This document shows, in pieces, positions 22,874 to 30,894 of a stretch of 46,487 nt of DNA; position 1 is the first letter of the stretch; each line of letters starts with the position of its first letter. Origin of the DNA: Pseudomonadota bacterium (lineage in GTDB: Bacteria > Pseudomonadota > Gammaproteobacteria > Burkholderiales > Burkholderiaceae_B); contig JAEWEV010000030.1 in the NCBI GenBank assembly GCA_023389155.1, forward strand, positions 1 through 46,487, written 5' to 3'. The translations under genes and the position numbers were made by a program. The notes beneath the pieces were generated by a model that had not been told where the DNA came from, searched no databases, and saw nothing but the letters and a program-made list of their open reading frames with translations.

Positions 22874-24100
22874 ATGTTAAAGGGAATCAAAACGCTTGCT
22901 TTGGCAGGCACGACGCTATGCTGCATGGCCGCCCACGCCCAGGTGTCAGATGATGTGATCAAAATTGGTGTGCTGACCGATATGGCGGGGGTAACTGCAG
23001 ATGTTACCGGCAAAGGTTCGGTTGTCGCCGCCCGAATGGCAGTTGAGGAGTTTGGCGATACGGTGCTGGGCAAACCCGTGGAAATTATCTCGGCCGACCA
23101 TCAGCACAAGACAGACCTTGGCGCGTCTATCGCCCGTCAATGGTATGACACTGGAAACGTGGATGCCATTGTCGATATTCCTAACTCATCAATCGCGCTT
23201 GCGGTTCAACGCATTGCCAAAGACAGTAAAAAAATTGTGATGTTTTCAGGAGCCGGCACCACCGCATTGACCAATGATCAATGTTCACCTTACGGCTTTC
23301 ACTGGACTTACGATACCTACGCATTGGCTCACGGTACAGCGTCGGCCGTTGTTGAGCATGGCGGTAAATCCTGGTTTATCATCGCTTCCGACTATGCCTT
23401 TGGTGCACAGCTGGCCAAGGATACAACAGAAGTGGTCACGGCGGAGGGTGGCAAGATCGTGGGCACGGTGCGGCATCCGCTGAATCTGGCTGACTTTGCG
23501 TCATTTCTTCTGCAGGCGCAGACTTCGGGAGCGCAGGTTGTCGCCATGGCCAATGCGGGTAACGATACCATCACGGCCATCAAGCAGGCAGGTGAATTCG
23601 GGCTCACGCAGAGCGGGCAATCTCTTGCTGCCATGATTCTGATGATTAACGACGTCCACAGCCTGGGTTTGGACAAGGCGCAGGGCACTTACCTGACTAC
23701 AGCCACCTATTGGGATATGGACGACAAGACTCGTGAATGGTCCAAAAAATTCATGGAACAGACCGGAAAAATGCCGTCGATGCTGCAGACTGGCGTATAT
23801 GGCTCGGTCCTGCACTATCTGAAGGCGGTCAAGGAGGCAGGTACGGACGATGCTGATAAAGTTGCGGCTGCGATGCGTGCCATGCCCATCAATGATGTTT
23901 TTACACATGATGCCAAAATCAGGGAAGATGGCCGTGTTCTGCGTGACATGTATCTGGCTCGGGTAAAAACGCCGGATGAATCCAAATACCCTTGGGATTA
24001 TTTCACGATTGTGCAGAAAATATCGCCTGACAAAACCACGATTCCATTGTCACAAAGTACCTGCGAACTGGTGACTGCCGCCGAAAAGGGCAAGCAGTAG
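22874..24100 (+). CDS. ABC transporter substrate-binding protein, Leu/Ile/Val-binding type
   Basis: A 408-residue periplasmic receptor of the branched-chain amino acid/amide class (Periplasmic_binding_6). The signal peptide is about 1-23 (MLKGIKTLALAGTTLCCMAA, cleaved after AHA), followed by VSDDVIKIGVLTDMAGVTADVTGKGSVVAARMAVEEFG. Typical later pieces are NSSIALAVQRIAKDSKKIVMFSGAGTTALT and WFIIASDYAFGAQLAKDTTEVV. Members of this class bind amino acids, amides, urea or aromatic acids. No permease or ATPase gene accompanies it here, so the rest of the transporter must be elsewhere. The ATG at 22874 has GGAGA 6 bp upstream. It is likely co-transcribed with the hydrolase. Confidence 0.9.
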   Translation: MLKGIKTLALAGTTLCCMAAHAQVSDDVIKIGVLTDMAGVTADVTGKGSVVAARMAVEEFGDTVLGKPVEIISADHQHKTDLGASIARQWYDTGNVDAIVDIPNSSIALAVQRIAKDSKKIVMFSGAGTTALTNDQCSPYGFHWTYDTYALAHGTASAVVEHGGKSWFIIASDYAFGAQLAKDTTEVVTAEGGKIVGTVRHPLNLADFASFLLQAQTSGAQVVAMANAGNDTITAIKQAGEFGLTQSGQSLAAMILMINDVHSLGLDKAQGTYLTTATYWDMDDKTREWSKKFMEQTGKMPSMLQTGVYGSVLHYLKAVKEAGTDDADKVAAAMRAMPINDVFTHDAKIREDGRVLRDMYLARVKTPDESKYPWDYFTIVQKISPDKTTIPLSQSTCELVTAAEKGKQ

Positions 24101-24178
24101 AGTGAGGTCGTCAGGGCCTCTCGGTTCCATCCCGCGATGTGCCGGAAGGCCTGCCTGCAGTAGCATTTTTTGGCGTGA

Positions 24179-25344
24179 CTAGGCTGATAATTGCCGCATA
24201 ACTTCATACAGATCGGCTTTGCCTTCGAATCCGATTCCGGGCAGATCGGGCATCGTGATATAACCGTTTTCCACTTTCACTGAATCAGGAAATCCACCGA
24301 ATGGCTGGAAGAGATCGGGATAGGATTCGTTGCCGCCCAGTCCCAGACCCGCCGCGATATTCAATGACATCTGGTGCCCGCCGTGGGGGATACATCTTGA
24401 GCGCGACCAGCCATGTTCATGCAGCATGTCCAGCGTGCGAAGATATTCGACCAGGCCGTAGCTGAGTGCGCAGTCAAATTGCAGCCAGTCGCGATCGGCG
24501 CGCATGCCTCCATAACGAATCAGGTTGCGCGCGTCCTGCATGGAAAACAGGTTTTCGCCAGTGGCCATGGGATTGGGATAGTAATTTCGAAGTGCAGTCT
24601 GCAGTTCAAAATCTAGCGGATCTCCGGGTTCTTCGTACCAGAACAGGTCGTACTGGGACAGCGCTTTGGCATAGGTAATGGCAGTATCAAGATCAAACCG
24701 TCCGTTGGCATCCACTGCGAGTTTCTGTCCGTCCTGAAGCACGCTTAAAATTGAGTCGATCCTGCGCAGATCTTCGTCCAGTGATGCCCCCCAATTTTCT
24801 TTTTCACTACGGTATAGCCGCGATCGATATAGCTGCGCATTTCATCTTTCAGTTTTTCGTGATCCTGGCCCGGATAGTAATATCCGCCAGCTGCGTAGAC
24901 AAATACCTTGCGATCGGGCTGGCCATTGCCATAACGATCGGCCAGCAACTGGAAAAGCGGCTTGCCTTCGATTTTTGCCACGGCATCCCATATCGCCATG
25001 TCAATGGTCCCGATAGCAACGGAACGTTCTCCATGCCCTCCCGGCTTTTCATTGGAAAACATGGTGGCCCAGATCTTGTGCGGATCCAGATTATTGCCCG
25101 AGTCGTCCTGCAGTGTAACGGGATCTGCCTCGAGGAGTCGAGGTAAAAATCGTTCGCGCATCAGCGTACCCTGACCATAACGTCCGTTGGAGTTGAATCC
25201 ATATCCGACCACGGGCTTGCCGTCTCGAATGACATCTGTAATGACAGCGACCAGACTGAGCGTCATTTTGCTGAAATCGATGTACGCGTTACGAATTGGA
25301 GAACTGATGGGAAGTGTCTTTTCCCGGATTTCAACGATTTTCAT
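24179..25344 (-). pseudogene. tarD: D-tartrate dehydratase, frameshifted
   Basis: Enolase-superfamily enzyme that dehydrates D-tartrate to oxaloacetate. The reading frame is split: residues 1-186 run from ATG 25344 in one frame (MKIVEIREKTLPISSPIRNA...VVKKKIGG), then the remainder continues in another frame (ASLDEDLRR...LAVDANGRFDLDTA...) to the stop at 24179. The break is at a run of six C (six G on the coding strand) at 24787-24792; one more G restores a continuous 388-residue protein, matching the length of Bradyrhizobium TarD (389). Active-site elements are present: KxK (181-183), metal ligands in VDANGRF, WYEEPGDP and ATGENLF, and the His of CIPHGGHQ. This is a sequencing artefact, a slippage variant or a recent pseudogene. 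Divergent from the LysR gene. Confidence 0.88.
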
Positions 25345-25498
25345 CTGTGATGCCTTTCAGGTAGAAATATAAAATTTTATGGGGCGATCCCTGGCAGAGC
25401 CATTGGCGTATTGGAAGCACAAAGGTGAAGGTTACGATGGAAAAAGCAGTTAATATTTCACTTGTAGTTAGTTATAAATACTCTTCAGGTGAATAATA

Positions 25499-26389
25499 AT
25501 GATTTCCGACCTCGAATTTATCGTTATGCTCGCACGTCACGGCAATCTGTCAGCGGCGGCGCGAGCCCTGGATGTGACCCCTCCGGCGGCAACAAAACGA
25601 CTCGCGCAATTGGAGCGGCGGCTGGGGGTTCGCCTGGTTAACCGTACGACACGCAGCCTGAGTCTGACAAGCGAAGGAGAAACCTATCTGCAGCATGCCA
25701 GCCGCATTCTGGGCGACATTCGAGAAATGGAAGATATCGTTTCTTCGAGTCGGGAACCCAGAGGACTGTTGCGTATCAATGCGACACTGGGTTTCGGGCG
25801 TACTACGATTGCGCCGCTGGTATCAGACTTTGCAAAGCGCTATCCACAGGTTGAAGTGCAGATGGAGGTAACGGACAGGCCGGTGGATCTTGTGGAAAGC
25901 GGGTACGATCTGGCGATACGTTTCGGCGCGTTGCCGGACAAGCGTCTTAATGCCCGCCGGATATTGTCGAACCGCAGGTTCCTGTGCGCGTCTCCCTTAT
26001 ACCTGGAGCGTTACGGAATGCCTTCAAATCTGGCAGAGCTCGCCCGGCATCGCTGCATTATTCACCGCCAGAACGATGATGCATATGGCATTTGGCGTTT
26101 TACCCATCTTGATCACAGCGAAGTGGTGAAGGTGCACGGCATGCTTTCCAGCAATGATGGCGATATTGTGCTTGGCTGGGCACTGGATGGGCACGGCATT
26201 CTGATTCGCTCGGAATGGGATTTGGCAAAATATCTGGAGAGCGGGCGCTTGCGGGTGGTTCTCCCAGAGTTCACGCTACCCTCTGCAGATTTATACGCTT
26301 ACTATCCGAGTCGACAAAATCTTGCGACGCGCACGCGGGTGTTTATTGATTTTCTGGTCGAGCATTTTGCCGCAGCAGGGGGGCAGTGA
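25499..26389 (+). CDS. LysR family transcriptional regulator
   Basis: A 296-residue LysR-type regulator. The winged HTH is at about 1-60 (HGNLSAAARALDVTPPAATKRLAQLERRLGVRLVNRTTR), and the effector domain begins near residue 90 (GLLRINATLGFGRTTIAPLVSDFAKRYPQVEVQMEVTDRPVDLVESGYDLAIRFG), placing it in the CrgA/DsdC-like subgroup. AGGTGAA precedes the ATG. It is divergent from tarD over 154 bp, the classical arrangement for a LysR regulator and its target, so control of D-tartrate dehydration is the likely role; the effector is inferred only from that neighbourhood. Confidence 0.9.
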   Translation: MISDLEFIVMLARHGNLSAAARALDVTPPAATKRLAQLERRLGVRLVNRTTRSLSLTSEGETYLQHASRILGDIREMEDIVSSSREPRGLLRINATLGFGRTTIAPLVSDFAKRYPQVEVQMEVTDRPVDLVESGYDLAIRFGALPDKRLNARRILSNRRFLCASPLYLERYGMPSNLAELARHRCIIHRQNDDAYGIWRFTHLDHSEVVKVHGMLSSNDGDIVLGWALDGHGILIRSEWDLAKYLESGRLRVVLPEFTLPSADLYAYYPSRQNLATRTRVFIDFLVEHFAAAGGQ

Positions 26390-26403
26390 TCATTCTACTT
26401 TAG

Positions 26404-26424
26404 TTGTATTCGATTGTATTCATT
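26404..26424 (+). promoter_or_regulatory. Candidate operator upstream of the Bug receptor gene
   Basis: TTGTATTC occurs twice, at 26404-26411 and 26414-26421, exactly one helical turn (10 bp) apart, with a weaker third copy at about 26423-26433. The same 21-bp block, 17 of 21 identical, occurs inverted at 28241-28261 before tcuA. The GntR gene lies between the two sites and is the likely binder. Confidence 0.6.
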
Positions 26425-26482
26425 GGTATATTCGAAATAGAACAAAAACCAAAATCAAAACCAAACCCGAGGAGACATCTCA

Positions 26483-27448
26483 ATGAAGAATTTCACACCT
26501 TGTATGCTGGCGTTGCTACTAGCCAGTTCCGCAGCCGCACTTGCTGCTTACCCGGAACAGCCAATACGGCTGGTCGTTCCCCATCCGGCAGGCGGATCGT
26601 CTGATATTCTCGCACGTACCATGGCCGCTGCCATGTCCAAAGATCTGGGGCAGTCGATCGTGGTGGAGAATAAAGGGGGTGGAAATGGCGCTATCGCAGC
26701 CCAGACAGTGGCAACGGCCAAACCCGATGGTTATACGCTGCTTCTTGCGACCGCAAGTACGCATGGCATCAATCCCACGCTATACAAGAAACTCAGCTAC
26801 GATGCGGTAAAGGATTTTTCACCTGTCACCCTGTTTGCGACCGTGCCCAATGTGCTGGTCGTTGGCAACAATCATAAGGATATGAAGGGGTTGAAAGACC
26901 TGATCCAGTATATGAAAGACAATCCTGGCAAAACCAATATGGGTTCTGCGGGCAGCGGAACGCCGGGCCATCTGGCCGGTGTGATGCTCAAGGATGCCGA
27001 ACAGCTTGACCTGGTTCATGTGCCGTTTAAAGGGGGCGCACCGGCCATCAGTGCACTGATGGGAGGGCAGATTGATTTCCTGTTTACCACCATTCCCGGC
27101 GCAATCGGACAAATCAAGGCAGGGAGTATCAGGGGCCTGGCTGTGTCGTCTGCTGCCCGTTCCGATGCGCTGCCTGATCTTCCAACTGTGGCCGAAGCAG
27201 CGGTGCCGGGTTTCGAAGCGGTCTCGTGGCACGGCCTGGTCGCGCCTGCCAATACCCCGCCGGAGGTGATTGATGCACTGTATAAATCCGCCAGCAAGGC
27301 ACTGGGCAGCGAAGAGGTCAAGAACAAGCTGGCTAATGAGGGCGCCCGTGCGGCGAAAATGACTCCTGCAGAATTCGGTTCTTTCATCGAGGCGCAAATT
27401 GAGACTTGGGGCAAGGCCGTTAAATCCTCGGGCGCGCAGGCTGACTGA
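26483..27448 (+). CDS. Bug-family tripartite tricarboxylate transporter receptor (TctC-like)
   Basis: A 321-residue periplasmic carboxylate receptor. Signal peptide about 1-21 (PCMLALLLASSAAALA), mature start AYPEQPIRLVVPHPAGGSSDILARTMA, then the family hallmarks VVENKGGGNGAIAAQTVATAKPDGYTLLLATASTHGINPTLYKKLSYD and HVPFKGGAPAISALMGGQIDFLF. Bug proteins bind di- and tricarboxylates and similar acids and are very numerous in Bordetella-like genomes, mostly without linked TctA/TctB membrane subunits, as here. GAGGAG precedes the ATG. Its stop abuts the stop of the convergent GntR gene with no intervening base. The shared operator links it to tcuAB. Confidence 0.93.
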   Translation: MKNFTPCMLALLLASSAAALAAYPEQPIRLVVPHPAGGSSDILARTMAAAMSKDLGQSIVVENKGGGNGAIAAQTVATAKPDGYTLLLATASTHGINPTLYKKLSYDAVKDFSPVTLFATVPNVLVVGNNHKDMKGLKDLIQYMKDNPGKTNMGSAGSGTPGHLAGVMLKDAEQLDLVHVPFKGGAPAISALMGGQIDFLFTTIPGAIGQIKAGSIRGLAVSSAARSDALPDLPTVAEAAVPGFEAVSWHGLVAPANTPPEVIDALYKSASKALGSEEVKNKLANEGARAAKMTPAEFGSFIEAQIETWGKAVKSSGAQAD

Positions 27449-28153
27449 TTATTTATTGTCCATCAGGAACCGGCTAAGTCTGACTTTATAGGCCTCGCTG
27501 ATATGCCTGCTGGCCACTTCCTGTGCTTTTTCCGGATGACGCTGTTCCAGTGCATCGATAATTTCAGCGTGCTCTTCCCTTGCGGTAGAGGGGCGGCCAC
27601 TTTCGGCCAGCGTGCTTTTTCCGAGCAACAGCATGGCATTTTGCAGCACGTGAAGCGTCTTGAGCAAATAGCGGTTGTGGGCGCATTGGTATAGTGTCTG
27701 ATGAAAAAGCCGGTTGTTCTGCGACAGCGCGGCAGAATCCTCCAGTGTCTGATCCCTGTCGATAATTTGCCTGAGTACGGCGATTTCCACATCGGTTGCG
27801 TGACGGGCAGCCAGTGCCGCCGCGGTACTTTCCAGAACACGCCGCATTTCGTACAACTCACCCACCATGTTCTGGTCCAGCTCGGTAATGATCAGTCCCC
27901 GTTTCGGATCATTCGATACCAGGCCTTCGGACATGAGCCGGTTCAGGGCCTCGCGGATTGGCGTTCGGCTCAGGCCGATATCGGCCGCTAATTCGGTTTC
28001 GCGAAGGCGCGTTCCGGGTGGGAGTGTGCCATCTTCCAGCGACTGGACGATGTAGTCGTATGCCTGATCGCTCAGCGTGACACCGCGGTCATTGGGTTGG
28101 GCCGGATGACTGGGGAGCACTTGCGCAGTAGGAGAGGGTTTGGATCTTGCCAT
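27449..28153 (-). CDS. GntR family regulator, FCD (FadR) subfamily
   Basis: A 234-residue regulator. The N-terminal winged helix (about 28-92: DQAYDYIVQSLEDGTLPPGTRLRETELAADIGLSRTPIREALNRLMSEGLV) is followed by an FCD ligand domain (about 100-230: YEMRRVLESTAAALAARHATDVEI, FHQTLYQCAHNRYL, EEHAEIIDALEQRHPEKAQEVASRHI) with the His and Asp residues that usually hold a metal and a carboxylate ligand. Start at ATG 28153, with AAGGAAAA about 10 nt upstream; the frame is open for another 100 codons but that part is not regulator-like. Divergent from tcuA and convergent with the Bug gene; probable local repressor of both. Confidence 0.92.
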   Translation of the reverse strand: MARSKPSPTAQVLPSHPAQPNDRGVTLSDQAYDYIVQSLEDGTLPPGTRLRETELAADIGLSRTPIREALNRLMSEGLVSNDPKRGLIITELDQNMVGELYEMRRVLESTAAALAARHATDVEIAVLRQIIDRDQTLEDSAALSQNNRLFHQTLYQCAHNRYLLKTLHVLQNAMLLLGKSTLAESGRPSTAREEHAEIIDALEQRHPEKAQEVASRHISEAYKVRLSRFLMDNK

Positions 28154-28240
28154 GTTACGTTTTCCTTGCTTTTCGTAAAGCATAACGCAATTGACGCGAC
28201 TTGCGGTTTTTTCCAGCCACTTCAGACACAGGAATAAATA

Positions 28241-28261
28241 ATTGTGTACAATAGAATACAA
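28241..28261 (-). promoter_or_regulatory. Candidate GntR operator upstream of tcuA
   Basis: On the minus strand this reads TTGTATTC, one base, ATTGTA, then a less conserved end, matching 17 of 21 positions of the block at 26404-26424. On the plus strand it includes the near-palindrome ATTGT-GT-ACAAT (28241-28252), a form typical for FCD-type GntR regulators. A second small inverted repeat, ATAC-N4-GTAT, is at 28256-28267. It sits 26 bp before the tcuA start codon. Confidence 0.6.
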
Positions 28262-28286
28262 AAGTATATTTAACGAGGGAACTGGC

Positions 28287-29681
28287 ATGAATGACATATT
28301 GTCATGCGATGTCCTTGTTGTCGGCGGGGGCAATGCAGCATTGTGTGCCGCGCTGTCGGCCAGGGAACAGAATGCATCTGTAATATTGGTAGAAAGTGCA
28401 AGCCGCGCCTGGCGTGGAGGCAACAGCATCCATACGCGCAATTTCCGCTGCATGCATAATGCACCAACTGACGTGTTGATTGAGAGCTATCCTGAAGACG
28501 AATATTTTCAGGACGTTTATCGTGTGACGGGGGGCGAAACGAATGAAGAAATGGCGCGTTATGTCATTCGTGAAACCGAAGCCTGTGCACCGTGGATGAA
28601 GAAAAACGGGGTACGCTTCCAGCCTTCGCTGGGCGGCACCCTTCATCTGGGGCGCACCAATGCATTTTTTCTGGGTGGCGGCAAGGCACTGGTCAATGCC
28701 TATTTCAAGGCGGCAGAAAAATCCGGCGTGAAGATCATGTACGAGACCGAAGCCCGGCGCCTGAATTTTTCTAATGGCAAATGTGATAGTGTCGAGCTGG
28801 TCTGTAACGGTGAATCGCTGACCATCACCGCCAAGTCTGTTGTGATTGCCTCTGGTGGGTTTGAGTCCAATATCGAATGGCTTGAAGAAGCCTGGGGACC
28901 GGTGGCACGCAATTTCCTGATTCGCGGCACTCGCTACAACCAGGGCGTGATGCTGCGAGAACTAATGCGCAACAAAGCCTGTATTATCGGTGACCCGACG
29001 CAGGGCCACGCCGTGGCCATTGATGCCAGGGCACCAAAGTATGACGGTGGTATTGTGACTCGCGTAGACTGTGTCTCGCTGGGGATCGTCGTCAACAAGG
29101 AAGGGCGGCGCTTCTATGACGAAGGTGAAGATTTCTGGCCCAAGCGTTACGCGATCTGGGGCCGCCTGGTCGCACAGCAGCCCGATCAGATTGCCTATTG
29201 CATTATTGATTCAAAAGCCATCGGCCGCTTTATGCCATCTGTGTTCAAATCGATTTCAGCGCCGACCATCGAAGCACTTGCTGAAACCCTGCAGTTGCCC
29301 GTTGCAACCGTCAAGGAAACCGTAGACACCTACAATGCTGCTGTCGAACCCGGAACGTTCGATCACAGTATTCTGGACGGTTGTCGTACCCACGGCCTGC
29401 AGCCCGATAAGACAAACTGGGCGCAGAAAATCGACGCCGGACCGTTCTATGCCTATCCGCTGGCTACCGGCATCACGTTTACCTACATGGGGGTAAAAGT
29501 TACCAAGAAAGCGCAGGTCATCATGGATGATGAGTCAATTGCGGAAAACGTGTTCGCCGCAGGCGAAATCATGGCAGGAAATATTCTGAGTAAAGGGTAT
29601 GTGGCCGGCTTCGGAATGGCCATCGGCACAGTTTTTGGTCGCATCGCGGGTACGGAGGCAGCGAAACATGCAGCAGCTTGA
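28287..29681 (+). CDS. tcuA: FAD-dependent tricarballylate dehydrogenase TcuA-like
   Basis: Flavoprotein of the succinate dehydrogenase/fumarate reductase family; TcuA of Salmonella oxidises tricarballylate to cis-aconitate. The 464-residue product has the N-terminal FAD dinucleotide fold SCDVLVVGGGNAALCAALSAREQ and RGGNSIHTRNFRCMH, a central substrate domain, and C-terminal FAD contacts NVFAAGEIMAGNILSKGYVAGFGMAIGTVFGRIAG. The ATG at 28287 was chosen for its distance to the FAD motif; the region before it carries the operator. The tcuB start overlaps its last codons, as in characterised tcu operons. In this neighbourhood the natural substrate could also be a related tricarboxylate. Confidence 0.88.
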   Translation: MNDILSCDVLVVGGGNAALCAALSAREQNASVILVESASRAWRGGNSIHTRNFRCMHNAPTDVLIESYPEDEYFQDVYRVTGGETNEEMARYVIRETEACAPWMKKNGVRFQPSLGGTLHLGRTNAFFLGGGKALVNAYFKAAEKSGVKIMYETEARRLNFSNGKCDSVELVCNGESLTITAKSVVIASGGFESNIEWLEEAWGPVARNFLIRGTRYNQGVMLRELMRNKACIIGDPTQGHAVAIDARAPKYDGGIVTRVDCVSLGIVVNKEGRRFYDEGEDFWPKRYAIWGRLVAQQPDQIAYCIIDSKAIGRFMPSVFKSISAPTIEALAETLQLPVATVKETVDTYNAAVEPGTFDHSILDGCRTHGLQPDKTNWAQKIDAGPFYAYPLATGITFTYMGVKVTKKAQVIMDDESIAENVFAAGEIMAGNILSKGYVAGFGMAIGTVFGRIAGTEAAKHAAA

Positions 29682-30762
29682 ACAACTTATCGAAGAGGCC
29701 CGCAATTCGGTGGGAATCTGTAATTCCTGTCGCTACTGCGAAGGGTTCTGTGCAGTCTTCCCGGCGCTGGAGCAGCGACTGGATTTTACCCGGGGCGACA
29801 TGCATTATCTGGCCAATCTGTGCCACAACTGCAGTGAGTGCTATTACGCTTGTCAATATGCGCCCCCCCATGAATTTAACGTAAACATTCCTGTACAGCT
29901 GGCCGCGGTCAGACAGACAACCTACCAGACCTACGCGTGGCCGAATGTAGTTGCTCGCGGTTTTGACAAAAGCGGACTGTTGGCCAGCATGGGATTTCTG
30001 CTGGCACTGATTGTGCTGCTGGGTATTGCCGTGCTGCTGGGCGGACCGCCCAAAACGGATCTGAATGGTGAGTTCTATGCCATTTTCCCACATGGGGTGC
30101 TTGCCTCTGTTTTTGGTCTGGCCGCGCTCTGGGTCGTACTGGCGCTGGGCATGGGCTTTCGTAATTTTCTGAAGGATACAGGTGAGTCCTCGGCGTTGCT
30201 CCTTTCCTGGAAGAATGTGCGACAGGGGCTGTCAGACGCGCTGAGTCTGAAATACCTGCACGGTAATGTCAAAACCGGGTGTACCTATCCAGACGATAAT
30301 ATTTCGCCCTGGCGTCGGCGCCTTCATCACTTTACGTTTTATGGCTTCATGCTGTGTTTTGCGGCCACGGTGTTTGGTACGATTTTTCATTATGTCTTTG
30401 GCTGGCATGCGCCATATTCATTCTTCAGCCTGCCCAAGCTGACCGGCACTGTAGGCGGCATTGCGCTGGCCATTGGTACCGCAGGGCAGTTCTGGCTGAA
30501 ACGCAAGGCGGATCCCGAGATCCGCAATATCCGCCAGATGGGCATGGATTACGCCTTTATCGCGCAGCTGTTTCTGGCGGCTGTCACCGGTCTGGCACTG
30601 ATGCTGTTTCGTGAGACAAGCGCGCTGGCGCCACTGCTGATTATTCATCTGGCCGTAATCCTCTCGCTGTTCATTACAATGCCCTTTGGCAAGTTTGTCC
30701 ATGGGCTGTATCGGACGGGAGCGCTCATTAAATATGCAAAGGAGCAACCGGCTTCCCACTGA
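29668..30762 (+). CDS. tcuB: Tricarballylate utilisation iron-sulfur membrane protein TcuB-like
   Basis: TcuB re-oxidises the FADH2 of TcuA and passes electrons to the membrane quinone pool. The 364-residue product has an N-terminal ferredoxin-like domain with two cysteine clusters, C18-x2-C21-x2-C24-x3-C28 and C52-x2-C55-x2-C58-x3-C62, sufficient for two 4Fe-4S clusters, and then about six transmembrane segments with several His that may bind haem (for example HHFTFYGFMLCFAATVFGTIFHYVFGWH). The start ATG at 29668 lies inside tcuA (14-bp overlap), so translation is coupled. No MFS transporter gene (tcuC) follows; the Bug receptor upstream may supply uptake instead. Confidence 0.88.
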   Translation: MQQLEQLIEEARNSVGICNSCRYCEGFCAVFPALEQRLDFTRGDMHYLANLCHNCSECYYACQYAPPHEFNVNIPVQLAAVRQTTYQTYAWPNVVARGFDKSGLLASMGFLLALIVLLGIAVLLGGPPKTDLNGEFYAIFPHGVLASVFGLAALWVVLALGMGFRNFLKDTGESSALLLSWKNVRQGLSDALSLKYLHGNVKTGCTYPDDNISPWRRRLHHFTFYGFMLCFAATVFGTIFHYVFGWHAPYSFFSLPKLTGTVGGIALAIGTAGQFWLKRKADPEIRNIRQMGMDYAFIAQLFLAAVTGLALMLFRETSALAPLLIIHLAVILSLFITMPFGKFVHGLYRTGALIKYAKEQPASH

Positions 30763-30894
30763 ATCGCCAAGGGTTTGATCTACAATACTTAATTAATTGC
30801 CCGGCAAGTTGCGAATAATCAAATACACATCTGTTCTGCCAATGGCAGGACAGATAAAATCCACAACTTGCCATTCAAACCTGTATTCAGTCAT

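Noticed and set aside
25457..25493. Inverted repeat TTCACTTG ... CAGGTGAA upstream of the LysR gene
   Set aside because: The right arm is the ribosome binding site of the LysR gene and the spacer is 21 bp, so it is probably coincidental.
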